From the NCBI RefSeq assembly GCF_022458865.1, contig NZ_JAJNMU010000002.1:310001-374000 (forward strand): a DNA stretch of 64,000 nt, read 5' to 3'. Positions 26,210-34,719 of the stretch are shown here, piece after piece. Under the pieces are notes generated by a model that made no database searches, was not told where the DNA came from, and saw only the letters and a program-made list of their open reading frames with translations. Every line of letters starts with the position of its first letter. Position 1 is the stretch's first letter. The stretch is from Paenibacillus periandrae. GTDB taxonomy: Bacteria > Bacillota > Bacilli > Paenibacillales > NBRC-103111. Both the position numbers and the translations under genes were made by a program.

Positions 26210-28894
26210 TTAATGTACGAGATCCGTGGGTTGTCCCGGTGCCTCAACCACACGAAGCTTGATATTAAATTTCCCTACATGCTGACCTCTCAGCTCTACG
26301 ATATGAACTCCGGTTTTTGCGATATAAAAAGATTCTGTACCAGATGAATACAGATACTCAGCCCCTAGTACCAAACTATCCTCATCGATTTCTGCTGTTT
26401 CTCCTTCATTAAAAATGCCATCATTGTTGCCATCGTAGGCAAATGACCATAATCGCTTAACGATGATATCCTGGTCAACGCTTAATCCGGTTCCAAGTAC
26501 AGTAAAGGTTGCCAAACCACGATTGGCTATATCACGTCCCGCTTTGTTATTACCTGCAATATCAACAATAGGAGGCAGATCGGGTTTGACTTCTACCGTT
26601 TTGGTCGCTGTCCCTGTAAGTCCCTCTGTATCTGTGACGACAAGCGTAACCAGATAATTCCCGAGCTTAGGCGTTTTAAAATCTTTGAGTTTTCCTGACA
26701 GCGGCTGGATGTACTCAATATCTGCTTGTGTCCCTGCTGTTTGTCCAGCTATTGGTGCTATCGTCCAGGCATACGTCAACGCCATATCTCTTGGGCTGCT
26801 GCTTTTTTCTCCAGATAGTTCAATTCTCCGGCCTTCCTTCAGCCAGCCGCCTACATCGATAACAGCTACAGGTTCAGGACCGATGACATCGAGGTATGAG
26901 CAAGCTTTAGCGCTTATTCCTGATTCATTGGTTCCTGTTACACAAACTTGGTGGGTTCCTTTAACAGCTGTCGTTATATTCGAATACTGCGTTTTGTTTA
27001 GTGGCGAGGTCCAACCCATGGAGGCTGGTAATCCTGCAAGCCAGCTTGTGCTTCCTGTGAAAGTCCAGCTCAGTGTTACTTTCTCGTTTTTGCTATCGGT
27101 GGCTGCTGCCTTTACGAAAACATTGTCGTCCTGTACAACGGTGGATGTTTTCGCACCTGTGCTGGTTTTGTACCAATCCACTTGAACAGTAGGGGCACCT
27201 GCGACTTTGATAATTTCGAAATTTTCTGGTCCTATCAAGGATATTCGGCCGCAGCTATCCTCGACGTCATACATGACGATAACATTCCCAGCTCCAATGT
27301 TACCGGGATAGGTCGTAGACCCCGCCATTTGCCACGCAAAGCCTATGGTATCTTTGCCACCGACAATGGGAGTCCAGCCGTATGCGTAAGCGTTATTGCC
27401 TTGCGTGACTCGAAACCGTCCTGTAACGGCTGTGCAGCCATTGGCCGGATCTGTCAGCGTGACGTTAAAATCATTGGGGTTCTTCCATTCGATGGTTGGA
27501 TAATGAACCTTTAGGATTCCTTTCCATTCTCCGGGGCAGCCTGCGCCTAAACTGCATCCGCCAGTTCCCTCGTCACCATCACCCGGACAATTGACTACAG
27601 CTGTAAAGGACTCGGTTTTCGAATTGTTGTCGGTGGTTTGCTCGTCCAATGAATTGTCACTATTGGCGAAGATTGTGATTCCTTTTGTTCCTGGAGCTGA
27701 GAATTCATAGGTAAATGTCCCGTCCTTCGTGGTTGTTTCGATCCCATTGAACGTATGGGTAATGATCTCTACCCCATCTGCTGAAATCTTGACCTTAAAT
27801 GGGCTGGATGTGGCTGGGCCGCTGTTCGTGATGGAATACTTGAATGTAGCGCTTGTCCCTGCTTTAATGCAGGAAGGTCCAGTTAAGGTAGGAACAGTTA
27901 AATCGACTTTGGCTGTAGGTGCTGCTGTGTAGGCTACGGCTTCGAGCTTGGGGTATTTGTAGACGTAACCAGTTAGTTTGATCATCCAATTGCTTAACCA
28001 TCGTAAAACAACACCATTACCGTCGCTTCCGTCTGAGACCTCTTGATCTCGGTATGTTGAAAAAAGAGTAGTAAAATTAAAACGGTATTTAAGAGTCGGA
28101 ATGTCAAGGTAGTCAGTGGACAATCCTATTATGTTGGAAGCAGTTAGGCTACCGGAATTATCGAGTTGAAAATCTGTAGTATTGAATTCCAGATGGACTG
28201 CATCAGTTGCATTAATTTTCATAGGGCTAGCGCCAATTACATCTAATTGCGTTAAGGGCAAAGTGCCCTCTCTGTAATCGTAGGCACTATCACAATACTG
28301 CACTGTAGATTCATATCCGGAAGGATACGCAGGAAGCATTTCTCCATATGGCATTCCCCTCTTGTGTTGTAAGCACGAACCTGGCGGTGGAGTCGGATTA
28401 ATTTTATTGGCATCATTCCTGTAAAAACGATGTGTTTGTCCCCCATCTGCCGCAGAATCATCATAATCGAACATCCATACTTTTTGGTTGGGGTCTCTAA
28501 ACCATTCAAAAGATCCTGGATTAAGTTTTACGTAGCTGTTTGTGCCAACCATAATTTGGCCTTGTTGTTGTAAGGGGGTGGCAACTTTATAATTATTGCT
28601 ACCTGCACTGACCATTTCTTGTAAAACCATGTGCGTGTTCGCATCCCTAAGTTCAACCTTGGTTATAGGGTCACCTGAAGGATTGGAAATTACAACCTCT
28701 TTGGGTGTTACACTTTTTAGCTTGGAACCATAAGAGCTACCATCTGGCATAGTAAAAAGCATATCACTGCTATTGTAATCAACCACTTGTACAATCTGCT
28801 CTCCTGCAGCTTGAGTTTTGTTCGGTTCTATTAAAAAAAGCAAATCAGAAAAGATGAGGGAAAAGGCTATGATTATATAAAATAGTCTTTTCAC
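26210..28894 (-). CDS. Large exported protein with CARDB and PKD-like domains
   Basis: An 894-residue secreted protein with signal peptide LFYIIIAFSLIFSDLLFLI cut near TQAAG. The N-terminal 330 residues are unassigned. A CARDB-type adhesion domain follows at about 345-440 (DLTVPTLTGPSC, FKYSITNSGP, DNNSKTESF). Then come Ig/PKD-like units including AVIDVGGWLKEGRRIELSG. There is no anchor motif. The start is GTG directly after the stop of the SLH gene (no gap), with GGAGG seven bases before, so the two genes are coupled. Several Cys pairs (for example GGCSLGAGCPG) suggest disulfides. Likely a surface structural or adhesive protein. Confidence 0.84.
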   Translation of the reverse strand: MKRLFYIIIAFSLIFSDLLFLIEPNKTQAAGEQIVQVVDYNSSDMLFTMPDGSSYGSKLKSVTPKEVVISNPSGDPITKVELRDANTHMVLQEMVSAGSNNYKVATPLQQQGQIMVGTNSYVKLNPGSFEWFRDPNQKVWMFDYDDSAADGGQTHRFYRNDANKINPTPPPGSCLQHKRGMPYGEMLPAYPSGYESTVQYCDSAYDYREGTLPLTQLDVIGASPMKINATDAVHLEFNTTDFQLDNSGSLTASNIIGLSTDYLDIPTLKYRFNFTTLFSTYRDQEVSDGSDGNGVVLRWLSNWMIKLTGYVYKYPKLEAVAYTAAPTAKVDLTVPTLTGPSCIKAGTSATFKYSITNSGPATSSPFKVKISADGVEIITHTFNGIETTTKDGTFTYEFSAPGTKGITIFANSDNSLDEQTTDNNSKTESFTAVVNCPGDGDEGTGGCSLGAGCPGEWKGILKVHYPTIEWKNPNDFNVTLTDPANGCTAVTGRFRVTQGNNAYAYGWTPIVGGKDTIGFAWQMAGSTTYPGNIGAGNVIVMYDVEDSCGRISLIGPENFEIIKVAGAPTVQVDWYKTSTGAKTSTVVQDDNVFVKAAATDSKNEKVTLSWTFTGSTSWLAGLPASMGWTSPLNKTQYSNITTAVKGTHQVCVTGTNESGISAKACSYLDVIGPEPVAVIDVGGWLKEGRRIELSGEKSSSPRDMALTYAWTIAPIAGQTAGTQADIEYIQPLSGKLKDFKTPKLGNYLVTLVVTDTEGLTGTATKTVEVKPDLPPIVDIAGNNKAGRDIANRGLATFTVLGTGLSVDQDIIVKRLWSFAYDGNNDGIFNEGETAEIDEDSLVLGAEYLYSSGTESFYIAKTGVHIVELRGQHVGKFNIKLRVVEAPGQPTDLVH

Positions 28895-30115
28895 CTACTT
28901 TCCTCCCAATGATTTATTAATTATAGATTCAAAAACGATAGGATTTCCTGATTCCCCTAACCCCATTGCTGGTCTTTTATAAATACTAAACCCATTCCCA
29001 TCTACACCCTTCATTTTCGGAACCAATTGTCCGGTAACCAATCTAATATCATGTGTACCTGCTTGTAAAATTGTATTTCCGAACTGCAAGCCAGCCGGAA
29101 CATGTTCAGCATATGGTGTAACATCTTTGAGAAGTCCGTCTTGTCCGATGTTATCGGCTACTACATACATGCTTGCTACATCCAAATATGAGTATTGAAA
29201 AAACTCCCTTTTTGAAACCTCCACATAAAAATGATCAAAGGACAAAAACGCATAGGCATTGGTGGGCACATCTTGAGTATACGTACGCTCATTACCAACC
29301 TTTATAGTCCATCGCATATTCTCCGGAATTAGCTTACGATTCGGATCAGTTGGATCACCCATATCCACGACTATGTATTTTTCCGTTTCCGAAAAATAGC
29401 CATTAGCGTCTTCATACCGAAGCTTACTAAAATCCAGCACATTCCCCTGTTGAGCTCCCCATCCAAAGTATTCAGGTGCCATCGTATACACATTTGTCTT
29501 GTGCCAGGCAACTTCTGCCGCCGAAGTCGCATACTTATCCCACGGCAGCTTTTCTCCAGCTTTAAGCTTCAGCATCCTTTCAATGACCGTGATCGCCTGT
29601 GCTCTCGTTGTCGGTTGATCCGCACCGATCGTCCCTTGATTATCCAAGCCATTGATAATGCCTTTGCTGGTGGCCAAATACATCCACTTTAAAGCGTCTG
29701 TGTTTTTCTCTCCAGCGCTTCTAACGGCTATCCTGGCCATTTCCTCGCGGGTAATAGGGGTGTTAATATCGCCGCTGGTGTAATCCTCGTAGCGATGGAT
29801 TCCATTCGTTATAGCCGACTCGACAAAGGGCTCGTACCATTTTTTGTCCGATGCTGGCGAGGTTTTGAAGCTCATAGCTGTGACAGCCATTTTAATGAAT
29901 TCAGCTCTGCTCACATTTTGCTCCGGTTTGAAGGTTTCATCTACATACCCGTCTACGTAGCCTTTTTGCACAGCGATTTGGACATCTGACTCTGCCCAGT
30001 GTCCACGGATATCTTTAAAGTGAATCGCAGCAGTTGCATACATCGGAGCTGAGTGTAGCGAGACTGTGTATGCAGTAAGTAAAGTAACGGTTGTAAGCGA
30101 CTTTAATAGTTTCAT
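28895..30115 (-). CDS. SLH-domain surface protein heading the giant-protein operon
   Basis: A 406-residue exported protein. The signal peptide ends near MYATAA; three SLH units occupy about residues 32-190 (DIRGHWAESDVQIAVQKGYV, VSRAEFIKMAV, ITREEMARIAVRSAG, TTRAQAITVIERML). SLH units bind pyruvylated secondary wall polymer, so the protein is wall-attached. The last 200 residues are unassigned and beta-rich. It is the first gene of a three-gene operon whose other two products lack anchors, so it may be their wall tether. Promoter and terminator-like leader elements lie upstream. Confidence 0.92.
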   Translation of the reverse strand: MKLLKSLTTVTLLTAYTVSLHSAPMYATAAIHFKDIRGHWAESDVQIAVQKGYVDGYVDETFKPEQNVSRAEFIKMAVTAMSFKTSPASDKKWYEPFVESAITNGIHRYEDYTSGDINTPITREEMARIAVRSAGEKNTDALKWMYLATSKGIINGLDNQGTIGADQPTTRAQAITVIERMLKLKAGEKLPWDKYATSAAEVAWHKTNVYTMAPEYFGWGAQQGNVLDFSKLRYEDANGYFSETEKYIVVDMGDPTDPNRKLIPENMRWTIKVGNERTYTQDVPTNAYAFLSFDHFYVEVSKREFFQYSYLDVASMYVVADNIGQDGLLKDVTPYAEHVPAGLQFGNTILQAGTHDIRLVTGQLVPKMKGVDGNGFSIYKRPAMGLGESGNPIVFESIINKSLGGK

Positions 30116-30164
30116 ATGAAATTGCCTCCATTTAGGTGTCGATTATGTATATATTGCGATTCCA

Positions 30165-30216
30165 AACAAAAATAGCACCCCAAACCTAAGGTAATAAAAC
30201 CTCGAATGGCGGTGCT
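30165..30216 (-). terminator. Terminator or attenuator in front of the SLH operon
   Basis: On the minus strand AGCACC (30211-30216) pairs with GGTGCT (30174-30179) around an inner AGGT/ACCT hairpin and is followed by ATTTTTGTTT. It can end the upstream glycosyltransferase array (last stop 30327), but it also lies downstream of the promoter at 30275-30304, so it could attenuate the SLH operon. Confidence 0.8.
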
Positions 30217-30274
30217 TCCGACATAATATGATGAAATTATTTGGCATAATCCAATATTTTCCTACACTAGTTCG

Positions 30275-30304
30275 ATTATACAGGAATTTGGATTATTTAT
30301 GCAA
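30275..30304 (-). promoter_or_regulatory. Probable sigma-A promoter of the SLH operon
   Basis: The minus strand has TTGCAT (30299-30304) and a perfect TATAAT (30275-30280) 18 bp apart. Transcription would begin near 30268, about 150 bases above the SLH start codon and upstream of the hairpin at 30165-30216. Confidence 0.6.
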
Positions 30305-30326
30305 CTGTAAAATTTAGTCCCTTCCG

Positions 30327-30719
30327 TTACTTGGGATCCAAGGTACCATAAGCCTGCTCCAAGCCATCCTCCGACCCTTTGGCGTGGCCTACTTTGAATC
30401 CTTCCTCATAACCACTGTTGTAGCCTTTGTTATACTCCTCACTGTACGCTGCCTCTTTACGGGGACTGGCTTTAGGGGCATTGACCTTGCGTCTGGAAGT
30501 GCGGAATTTGCTCTTGCTCAGTCGCTTTCCAGTAATCCTAGATGCCCGTTTTTTTGCGGCGGTTGCCTTACTTTTTAAAAGTCTCTTGGCGACTGCAGCT
30601 TTTTTTCCGATCACTTTTTTTCGGCTGGATACCGATCTCTTCGCATGGATATGGACTTGCTTGCTGATTATGAGCGGTTTGCGAACGATCCGACGCTTCC
30701 CAGTTGCACTCATTCCCAT
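30327..30719 (-). CDS. Small basic protein with stand-alone Gly-aromatic-x-x repeat module
   Basis: A 130-residue protein with no enzyme domain. The first 95 residues are Lys/Arg-rich (VRKPLIISK, SSRKKVIGKKAAVAKRLLKS, SKSKFRTSRRKV). The end carries six tandem tetrapeptides: GYNS, GYEE, GFKV, GHAK, GSED, GLEQ. The same basic-tail plus G-x3 layout forms the N-terminus of the enzymes at 32020, 33531, 34720 and 35947. ATG 30719 is preferred because GAGGGGAGG precedes it; a GTG at 30770 would abut the upstream stop. It ends the GT array. Function unknown: a targeting or scaffold partner is my inference. Confidence 0.78.
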   Translation of the reverse strand: MGMSATGKRRIVRKPLIISKQVHIHAKRSVSSRKKVIGKKAAVAKRLLKSKATAAKKRASRITGKRLSKSKFRTSRRKVNAPKASPRKEAAYSEEYNKGYNSGYEEGFKVGHAKGSEDGLEQAYGTLDPK

Positions 30720-30770
30720 TGCCAGTGTTCCTCCCCTCGAATTAAGACTATTTTCCCTGCTCATCTTCAC

Positions 30771-31133
30771 TCAGCTCTTTTCCTGTGTACCTTCGCGCAA
30801 TTCCGTTACATATTCATGGTTTAACCAAGGTTTACCGTTATGCCCTCGTACTCGTACTCTGCGATGAATCGCAATTCCTGTTATTTTGGCTGTAAGCTGC
30901 CGCTGGTAATTGCTGATCTGTTGAATATTATCGACAACACGCTGTACGGTTTCTTTTGGGTTCGTAGTGATCATCTCAGCGTTTATGTGGGCATCTGCAG
31001 ATTTTTGAGTGAGTTCTGCAACAGCTTCAAGCATTTGGGTAAGCGCACGCTGGCTTCTCGCAAGCGAGGTCAGCATATGCATTTGAATATGGTGCCTATG
31101 CATGAATGCTGGGTCGTTGAGCCGATCCGTCAT
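30771..31133 (-). CDS. Small helical protein of unknown function (array protein 3)
   Basis: A 120-residue, mostly alpha-helical protein with many His and Gln residues in its first 30 residues (FMHRHHIQMHML) and a basic C-terminal part (IHRRVRVRGHNGKPWLNHEY). It has no signal peptide, membrane span or domain I recognise. It overlaps the upstream small gene by 4 bp (ATGA) and is followed closely by the G-x3 protein, so all are made together. Possibly a spore-surface or array-associated structural protein; no firm function. Confidence 0.72.
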   Translation of the reverse strand: MTDRLNDPAFMHRHHIQMHMLTSLARSQRALTQMLEAVAELTQKSADAHINAEMITTNPKETVQRVVDNIQQISNYQRQLTAKITGIAIHRRVRVRGHNGKPWLNHEYVTELREGTQEKS

Positions 31134-31486
31134 TTGAAGCTCCCACCCAGATTGAACAAGTCTCCCATACCACCGCCGCCTGAACCTGAGCCACCGCCCA
31201 GCATATCTTCCTCTTCTTTTTGATTTAAAATAATTGTGATATTTTTGGCGATTGCACTTTCCATCTTCGTAAGTCCGTCTATCAGCTCGATTAATTGATC
31301 GTGAACATCCATAGTTTCCTTCACCTGCTGCGCATGATCCTCATAGGCAGAAAGGTTGAGACGATTGCATATCCAATGACGAGACTTCACGGCTTCAATC
31401 GCCTTCGCTTCTAAAATGATTGCAATATTCAATTGAAACTTGGCCGCTGCTGTCATCATCCGATTAAACGATTCCGGTCTGCTCAA
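31130..31486 (-). CDS. Small helical protein with glycine-rich tail (array protein 2)
   Basis: A 118-residue protein, helical for about 90 residues (RMMTAAAKFQLNIAIILEAK, VHDQLIELIDGLTKMESAIA), then a flexible tail LGGGSGSGGGGMGDLFNLGG. It resembles the neighbour at 31536 in general design: a helix with a ..NIAIILEAKA.. core against ..MANIIEAKRH.., so the two may be distant paralogs. The start is TTG with AGGGAGG seven bases upstream. Unknown function; translationally coupled to the gene below. Confidence 0.72.
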   Translation of the reverse strand: MSRPESFNRMMTAAAKFQLNIAIILEAKAIEAVKSRHWICNRLNLSAYEDHAQQVKETMDVHDQLIELIDGLTKMESAIAKNITIILNQKEEEDMLGGGSGSGGGGMGDLFNLGGSFK

Positions 31487-31535
31487 AGCACTACCTCCCT
31501 AACTGTACAATGTTTACTACCAGAAGGTCTGCGAT

Positions 31536-31826
31536 CTATTCGTCAGCAGCCTGATCTCCCATTTCCTTCATCACGCAGGTCATATTTTCTGCCAAGGCAT
31601 CCTCTAAATCGGCCAAGCTGTTCAAATAGGAGGTAACGCTTTTTGTAATAAGCAGAGAGTGCTCCATCAACGATTGAATTTCGCCCAGGTTCGGATCTAC
31701 TGTCGAGACTTGATGATTAAGCGAGGATAAATGAACTATCACATGCCGTTTGGCCTCAATGATATTGGCCATTTGCTCCTGCGAGTTGGCCATATGATGA
31801 ATCATCTCCGTGATTTGATTTTGCAC
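31536..31826 (-). CDS. Small helical protein of unknown function (array protein 1)
   Basis: A 96-residue, entirely helical, acidic protein (EMIHHMANSQEQMANIIEAK, LITKSVTSYLNSLADLEDAL). It has no signal or membrane segment. GTG start after AGGAGGGG. A short perfect inverted repeat (31844-31860) lies just above the ribosome site. First of four small genes that end the GT array; a 193-bp gap separates it from the last large GT gene, so it may have its own promoter. Confidence 0.72.
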   Translation of the reverse strand: MQNQITEMIHHMANSQEQMANIIEAKRHVIVHLSSLNHQVSTVDPNLGEIQSLMEHSLLITKSVTSYLNSLADLEDALAENMTCVMKEMGDQAADE

Positions 31827-31843
31827 CTTTTACCCCTCCTCAA

Positions 31844-31860
31844 AGCTTCCGTAGGAAGCT
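31844..31860. repeat. Short perfect inverted repeat upstream of the small-gene group
   Basis: AGCTTCC-GTA-GGAAGCT, seven-base arms around three bases, directly above the AGGAGGGG site of the gene at 31536-31826. It could be an operator or an RNA hairpin affecting translation. No U-tract follows, so it is not a clear terminator. Confidence 0.5.
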
Positions 31861-32019
31861 GACTTCGTTATACTACTAAAATTTCCACAGGGAAATCGGA
31901 TATCATCAAAAGCTGCTTTGAGCAATTCTTTTAAAAAATGGACTTCTCATAAACGCACAGTTTCTCCTGTAGCCTATGCCACAATGTTCAGGAAAGCCAC
32001 TGTTCCCACTGCCCAAATC

Positions 32020-33468
32020 TTAAATATTGTCCGCTCTCAGCGTAATTGGAGCAATAATTGGCAGTCCTACGGGTATGCTGCCTAACTGGGATTCATTCAC
32101 AGCTGCCGGTTTCTGACGATCAAACCCCCATACGGATATCGCAAGCTCGGATACAATCCTTCGCAGTCGCCCACCCTCATGAAGAAACAATTGTCCATCC
32201 CGTTTTTGAAGCACCCTTCCTTCCGGCAAGCCTGAGCTTGGATCAACTGTTGCATGTGTACGATTACGAAGCTCATCCGCATGTATCTCAACTCCACGTA
32301 GACAGCCCCTCAGCTCCACATGTGACAGACGAGTTGGAGACACCGGTAAGCTGTCCGTTCCTGTTAGAGGGCGACGTACACCAGCATGCAGCTCATAGAC
32401 AGCACCCCGGTTTCCCTGTACAACAGCATGATCCGGGTAGTAATGAATCATCGATCGTCGTTCTCCATTGGCCGGCATCCCCTCCATTTCAGATAGGAGC
32501 TGGTCCACACTTCCCCACTTTTTAGCATAATAATCAAGATTGCGTCCATAGACCTCTCCCATCTCCGAGCCAAGCGCCTTCATGCTCACACTACCAACGT
32601 GATGAATGAAAGAATCACCTGCGATTACAAGATCCAAGCCAAGCAGCCGAACCCGGAGGCAAAAATCATCATCCTCACAATTCCCGATCTGGAAGCCTTC
32701 ATCAAAATAACCAAGCCGCTCGAACAACTCCCTTCGAAAAAGCAGGCAAAAGCCGGTGATCCGAGCCGTTTTTTTCCAGCGCAGCGGATCGGGTCGATTA
32801 AATTCTGCAGCAAAACGATGCATTTCTTCCAACGACGTATATGAGGTGGCAACCAGCTGCTCTCCGCTAATATAGTTGGTCATTGGACCCACCAGCCCAA
32901 AGCGTTCATCACTATCGAGACAGCGATGCAGATTAGTCAACCAGCCCTGTGTAACCACCGTATCATTATTAAGCAGCAGCAGCCTGGAGCCTCTGGCCAT
33001 TTTCATGCCCTGATTTACTCCACCGGCGAAGCCGATATTATCCGGATTGATCCGGTAACGAAGTTTACCTGTCATCGTCCGTAGATAGTCTGCTGTACCA
33101 TCGGTTGAAGCGTTATCGATCACGATGATCTCGTGAGGCTCAGGTGTAAACTGACTGATGCTTTCGATACACTGCCGCAGCAGCTCACCTTGATTAAAGC
33201 TCGGGATAATAATACTGGTGCCCTCGAACATCACGGTGAAAGAAGTGGCACCTGCAGTGACACCTGAAGGATAACCAGTATCATAGCCTGCCTGATAACC
33301 GGCTTGATATCCTAAGCTGTATCGCCGAGATGCCTTGGCGCCCTTCGATTGACGCTTCGGTTTCCTGCTCATCGATAAAGCCTTCCGCCTGCGCGAGGAA
33401 CGTCCCGATTTCCTTCTCTTAAGGACGGTTTTCCGCTTGCTTATAGCCTTTTTACGTCTTCTGGTCAT
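32020..33468 (-). CDS. GT2 glycosyltransferase with basic tail and G-x3 repeat module
   Basis: A 482-residue enzyme. Residues 1-50 are a Lys/Arg tail (TRRRKKAISKRKTVLKRRKS). Residues about 51-75 are tetrapeptide repeats GYQA, GYQA, GYDT, GYPS, GVTA. A GT2 domain follows at about 78-330: TSIIIPSFNQGELL, VIDNASTDGTADYL, LLLLNNDTVVTQGWL (NND metal site), FQIGNCEDDDFCLR. The last 140 residues are an unassigned beta-rich part. It is expected in the mother cell cytoplasm if the island serves the spore. ATG with GAAGGAGG. The sugar is unknown. Confidence 0.88.
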   Translation of the reverse strand: MTRRRKKAISKRKTVLKRRKSGRSSRRRKALSMSRKPKRQSKGAKASRRYSLGYQAGYQAGYDTGYPSGVTAGATSFTVMFEGTSIIIPSFNQGELLRQCIESISQFTPEPHEIIVIDNASTDGTADYLRTMTGKLRYRINPDNIGFAGGVNQGMKMARGSRLLLLNNDTVVTQGWLTNLHRCLDSDERFGLVGPMTNYISGEQLVATSYTSLEEMHRFAAEFNRPDPLRWKKTARITGFCLLFRRELFERLGYFDEGFQIGNCEDDDFCLRVRLLGLDLVIAGDSFIHHVGSVSMKALGSEMGEVYGRNLDYYAKKWGSVDQLLSEMEGMPANGERRSMIHYYPDHAVVQGNRGAVYELHAGVRRPLTGTDSLPVSPTRLSHVELRGCLRGVEIHADELRNRTHATVDPSSGLPEGRVLQKRDGQLFLHEGGRLRRIVSELAISVWGFDRQKPAAVNESQLGSIPVGLPIIAPITLRADNI

Positions 33469-33530
33469 TCGGAGTATACCTCCTTCCCGTCTGTATCATC
33501 TTGTGTAGTTGAACTCCACAGCCTGCTGCT

Positions 33531-34679
33531 TCAGTGCAGGATTTCTTTTCGGGTTGCCAGCTCATCTGCCAAATGGCCAAAATCGATGGCGACCTTACCC
33601 ATCTCGGTTGCGATTCGCTGTGCTATTGTGACTGCTGATACCCCTGCAGAAATAAGCGCAAGATCAAATTCACGGCGAGATACCTCCTCCATCACACGGG
33701 GAATATCCCTGACCCCATGTACCGGAGTGACAATACCGCTAACCGTGATACCCTGCTCGGTCAGAACAGCAGCTAACATTTCAGCCATATTGCCTACAAG
33801 CAGTATCCGGCTACCACGCAGCAGCCCTGCTAGTCGCCCTTCCTTAAAAATGTAATAGTTGACAAGGGAGTGAGTCAGACTCAGGCTATGGTAGTCGATT
33901 CCGTTCGCGCGCAGCGCTTGAAAAGCCATAGGCTGATATGTGAAATTGCGGAGCTTCGGAATGCCTACCACCGTTGCCTGCTTCAAGGAGCTAATAAGCT
34001 GATCTCTCGCTGCCAGATCCGGCACATCGACTCCAGCATAGCTGAGAAACTTCCCTTCCTCCTTAACCTGATCAATAGTGAGCACGGTATCCTGAGCCAT
34101 CGTCAATACTTCGCCATCTCCAATACGCACAAGTGAAAAAGGGGTTTTGGTATCCAGTGCATGCCGCAGACGATGAGTAACTTGCTCTGCATTTTGCAAA
34201 ATAAAAAATTGGGATTGCAGCTGCCCGATCCCCGCTTCAATAATATGTCGGATGGATAGTTCAGGTAGTATCGCATCGAATGGCAGCAGCGAATCTACAA
34301 TTCCGTCGCCTCCTGCATACAAGCCTTCCTTATGTCCATCACGGTGTCCCTGGTTATAGCTCTGCTCGTGAATCCGCTCGTGGATCAAGCTGTTGGAGTT
34401 CTTGGACTGGCCGTCCTGATATCCGGACTGATAGCCCTTGGAATGCGATTCATCCAGCATCTGATTGACTATGGATGGACGGAACCGTTTGGTATTATCC
34501 GCTTTTCCTCTGACCAGGGTTCTTCTCCCTGTTTTATTTAAATCTTTACTACGTTTTCCACCGAGCTTCCTCTTCAGCTTAAAAGTCGACTTATGTGTGC
34601 CTCGGAGCTGCTTGCCGTATGAAGAAGTTTTACCCCCAGTGGGCTGCTTCCTGCCCTTCCGCTTTACCTTTATTTTCAT
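33531..34679 (-). CDS. GT-D fold (DUF1792-type) glycosyltransferase with basic tail and G-x3 module
   Basis: A 382-residue protein. Residues 1-75 are strongly basic (MKIKVKRKGRKQPTGGK, LKRKLGGKRSKDLNKTGRR). Residues 80-125 have G-x3 units in two blocks (GYQSGYQDGQ, then GHRDGHKEGLYAG). The C-terminal 220 residues fit the GT-D fold: FSLVRIGDGEVLTMA (the conserved RxGDGE motif), GVDVPDLAARD, ILLVGNMAEML, DLALISAGVSA. Characterised GT-D enzymes extend glycans on serine-rich adhesins. It follows CgeB-type genes in the array. GAGGTG precedes the ATG. Confidence 0.85.
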   Translation of the reverse strand: MKIKVKRKGRKQPTGGKTSSYGKQLRGTHKSTFKLKRKLGGKRSKDLNKTGRRTLVRGKADNTKRFRPSIVNQMLDESHSKGYQSGYQDGQSKNSNSLIHERIHEQSYNQGHRDGHKEGLYAGGDGIVDSLLPFDAILPELSIRHIIEAGIGQLQSQFFILQNAEQVTHRLRHALDTKTPFSLVRIGDGEVLTMAQDTVLTIDQVKEEGKFLSYAGVDVPDLAARDQLISSLKQATVVGIPKLRNFTYQPMAFQALRANGIDYHSLSLTHSLVNYYIFKEGRLAGLLRGSRILLVGNMAEMLAAVLTEQGITVSGIVTPVHGVRDIPRVMEEVSRREFDLALISAGVSAVTIAQRIATEMGKVAIDFGHLADELATRKEILH

Positions 34680-34719
34680 CGTTTCAACACCTCATCATTG
34701 TCACATTGTGTGCAGCTGT

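Noticed and set aside
30116..30270. A c-di-GMP (GEMM) or other known riboswitch in the SLH leader
   Set aside because: The conserved GEMM core segments could not be found; only a terminator hairpin is clear.
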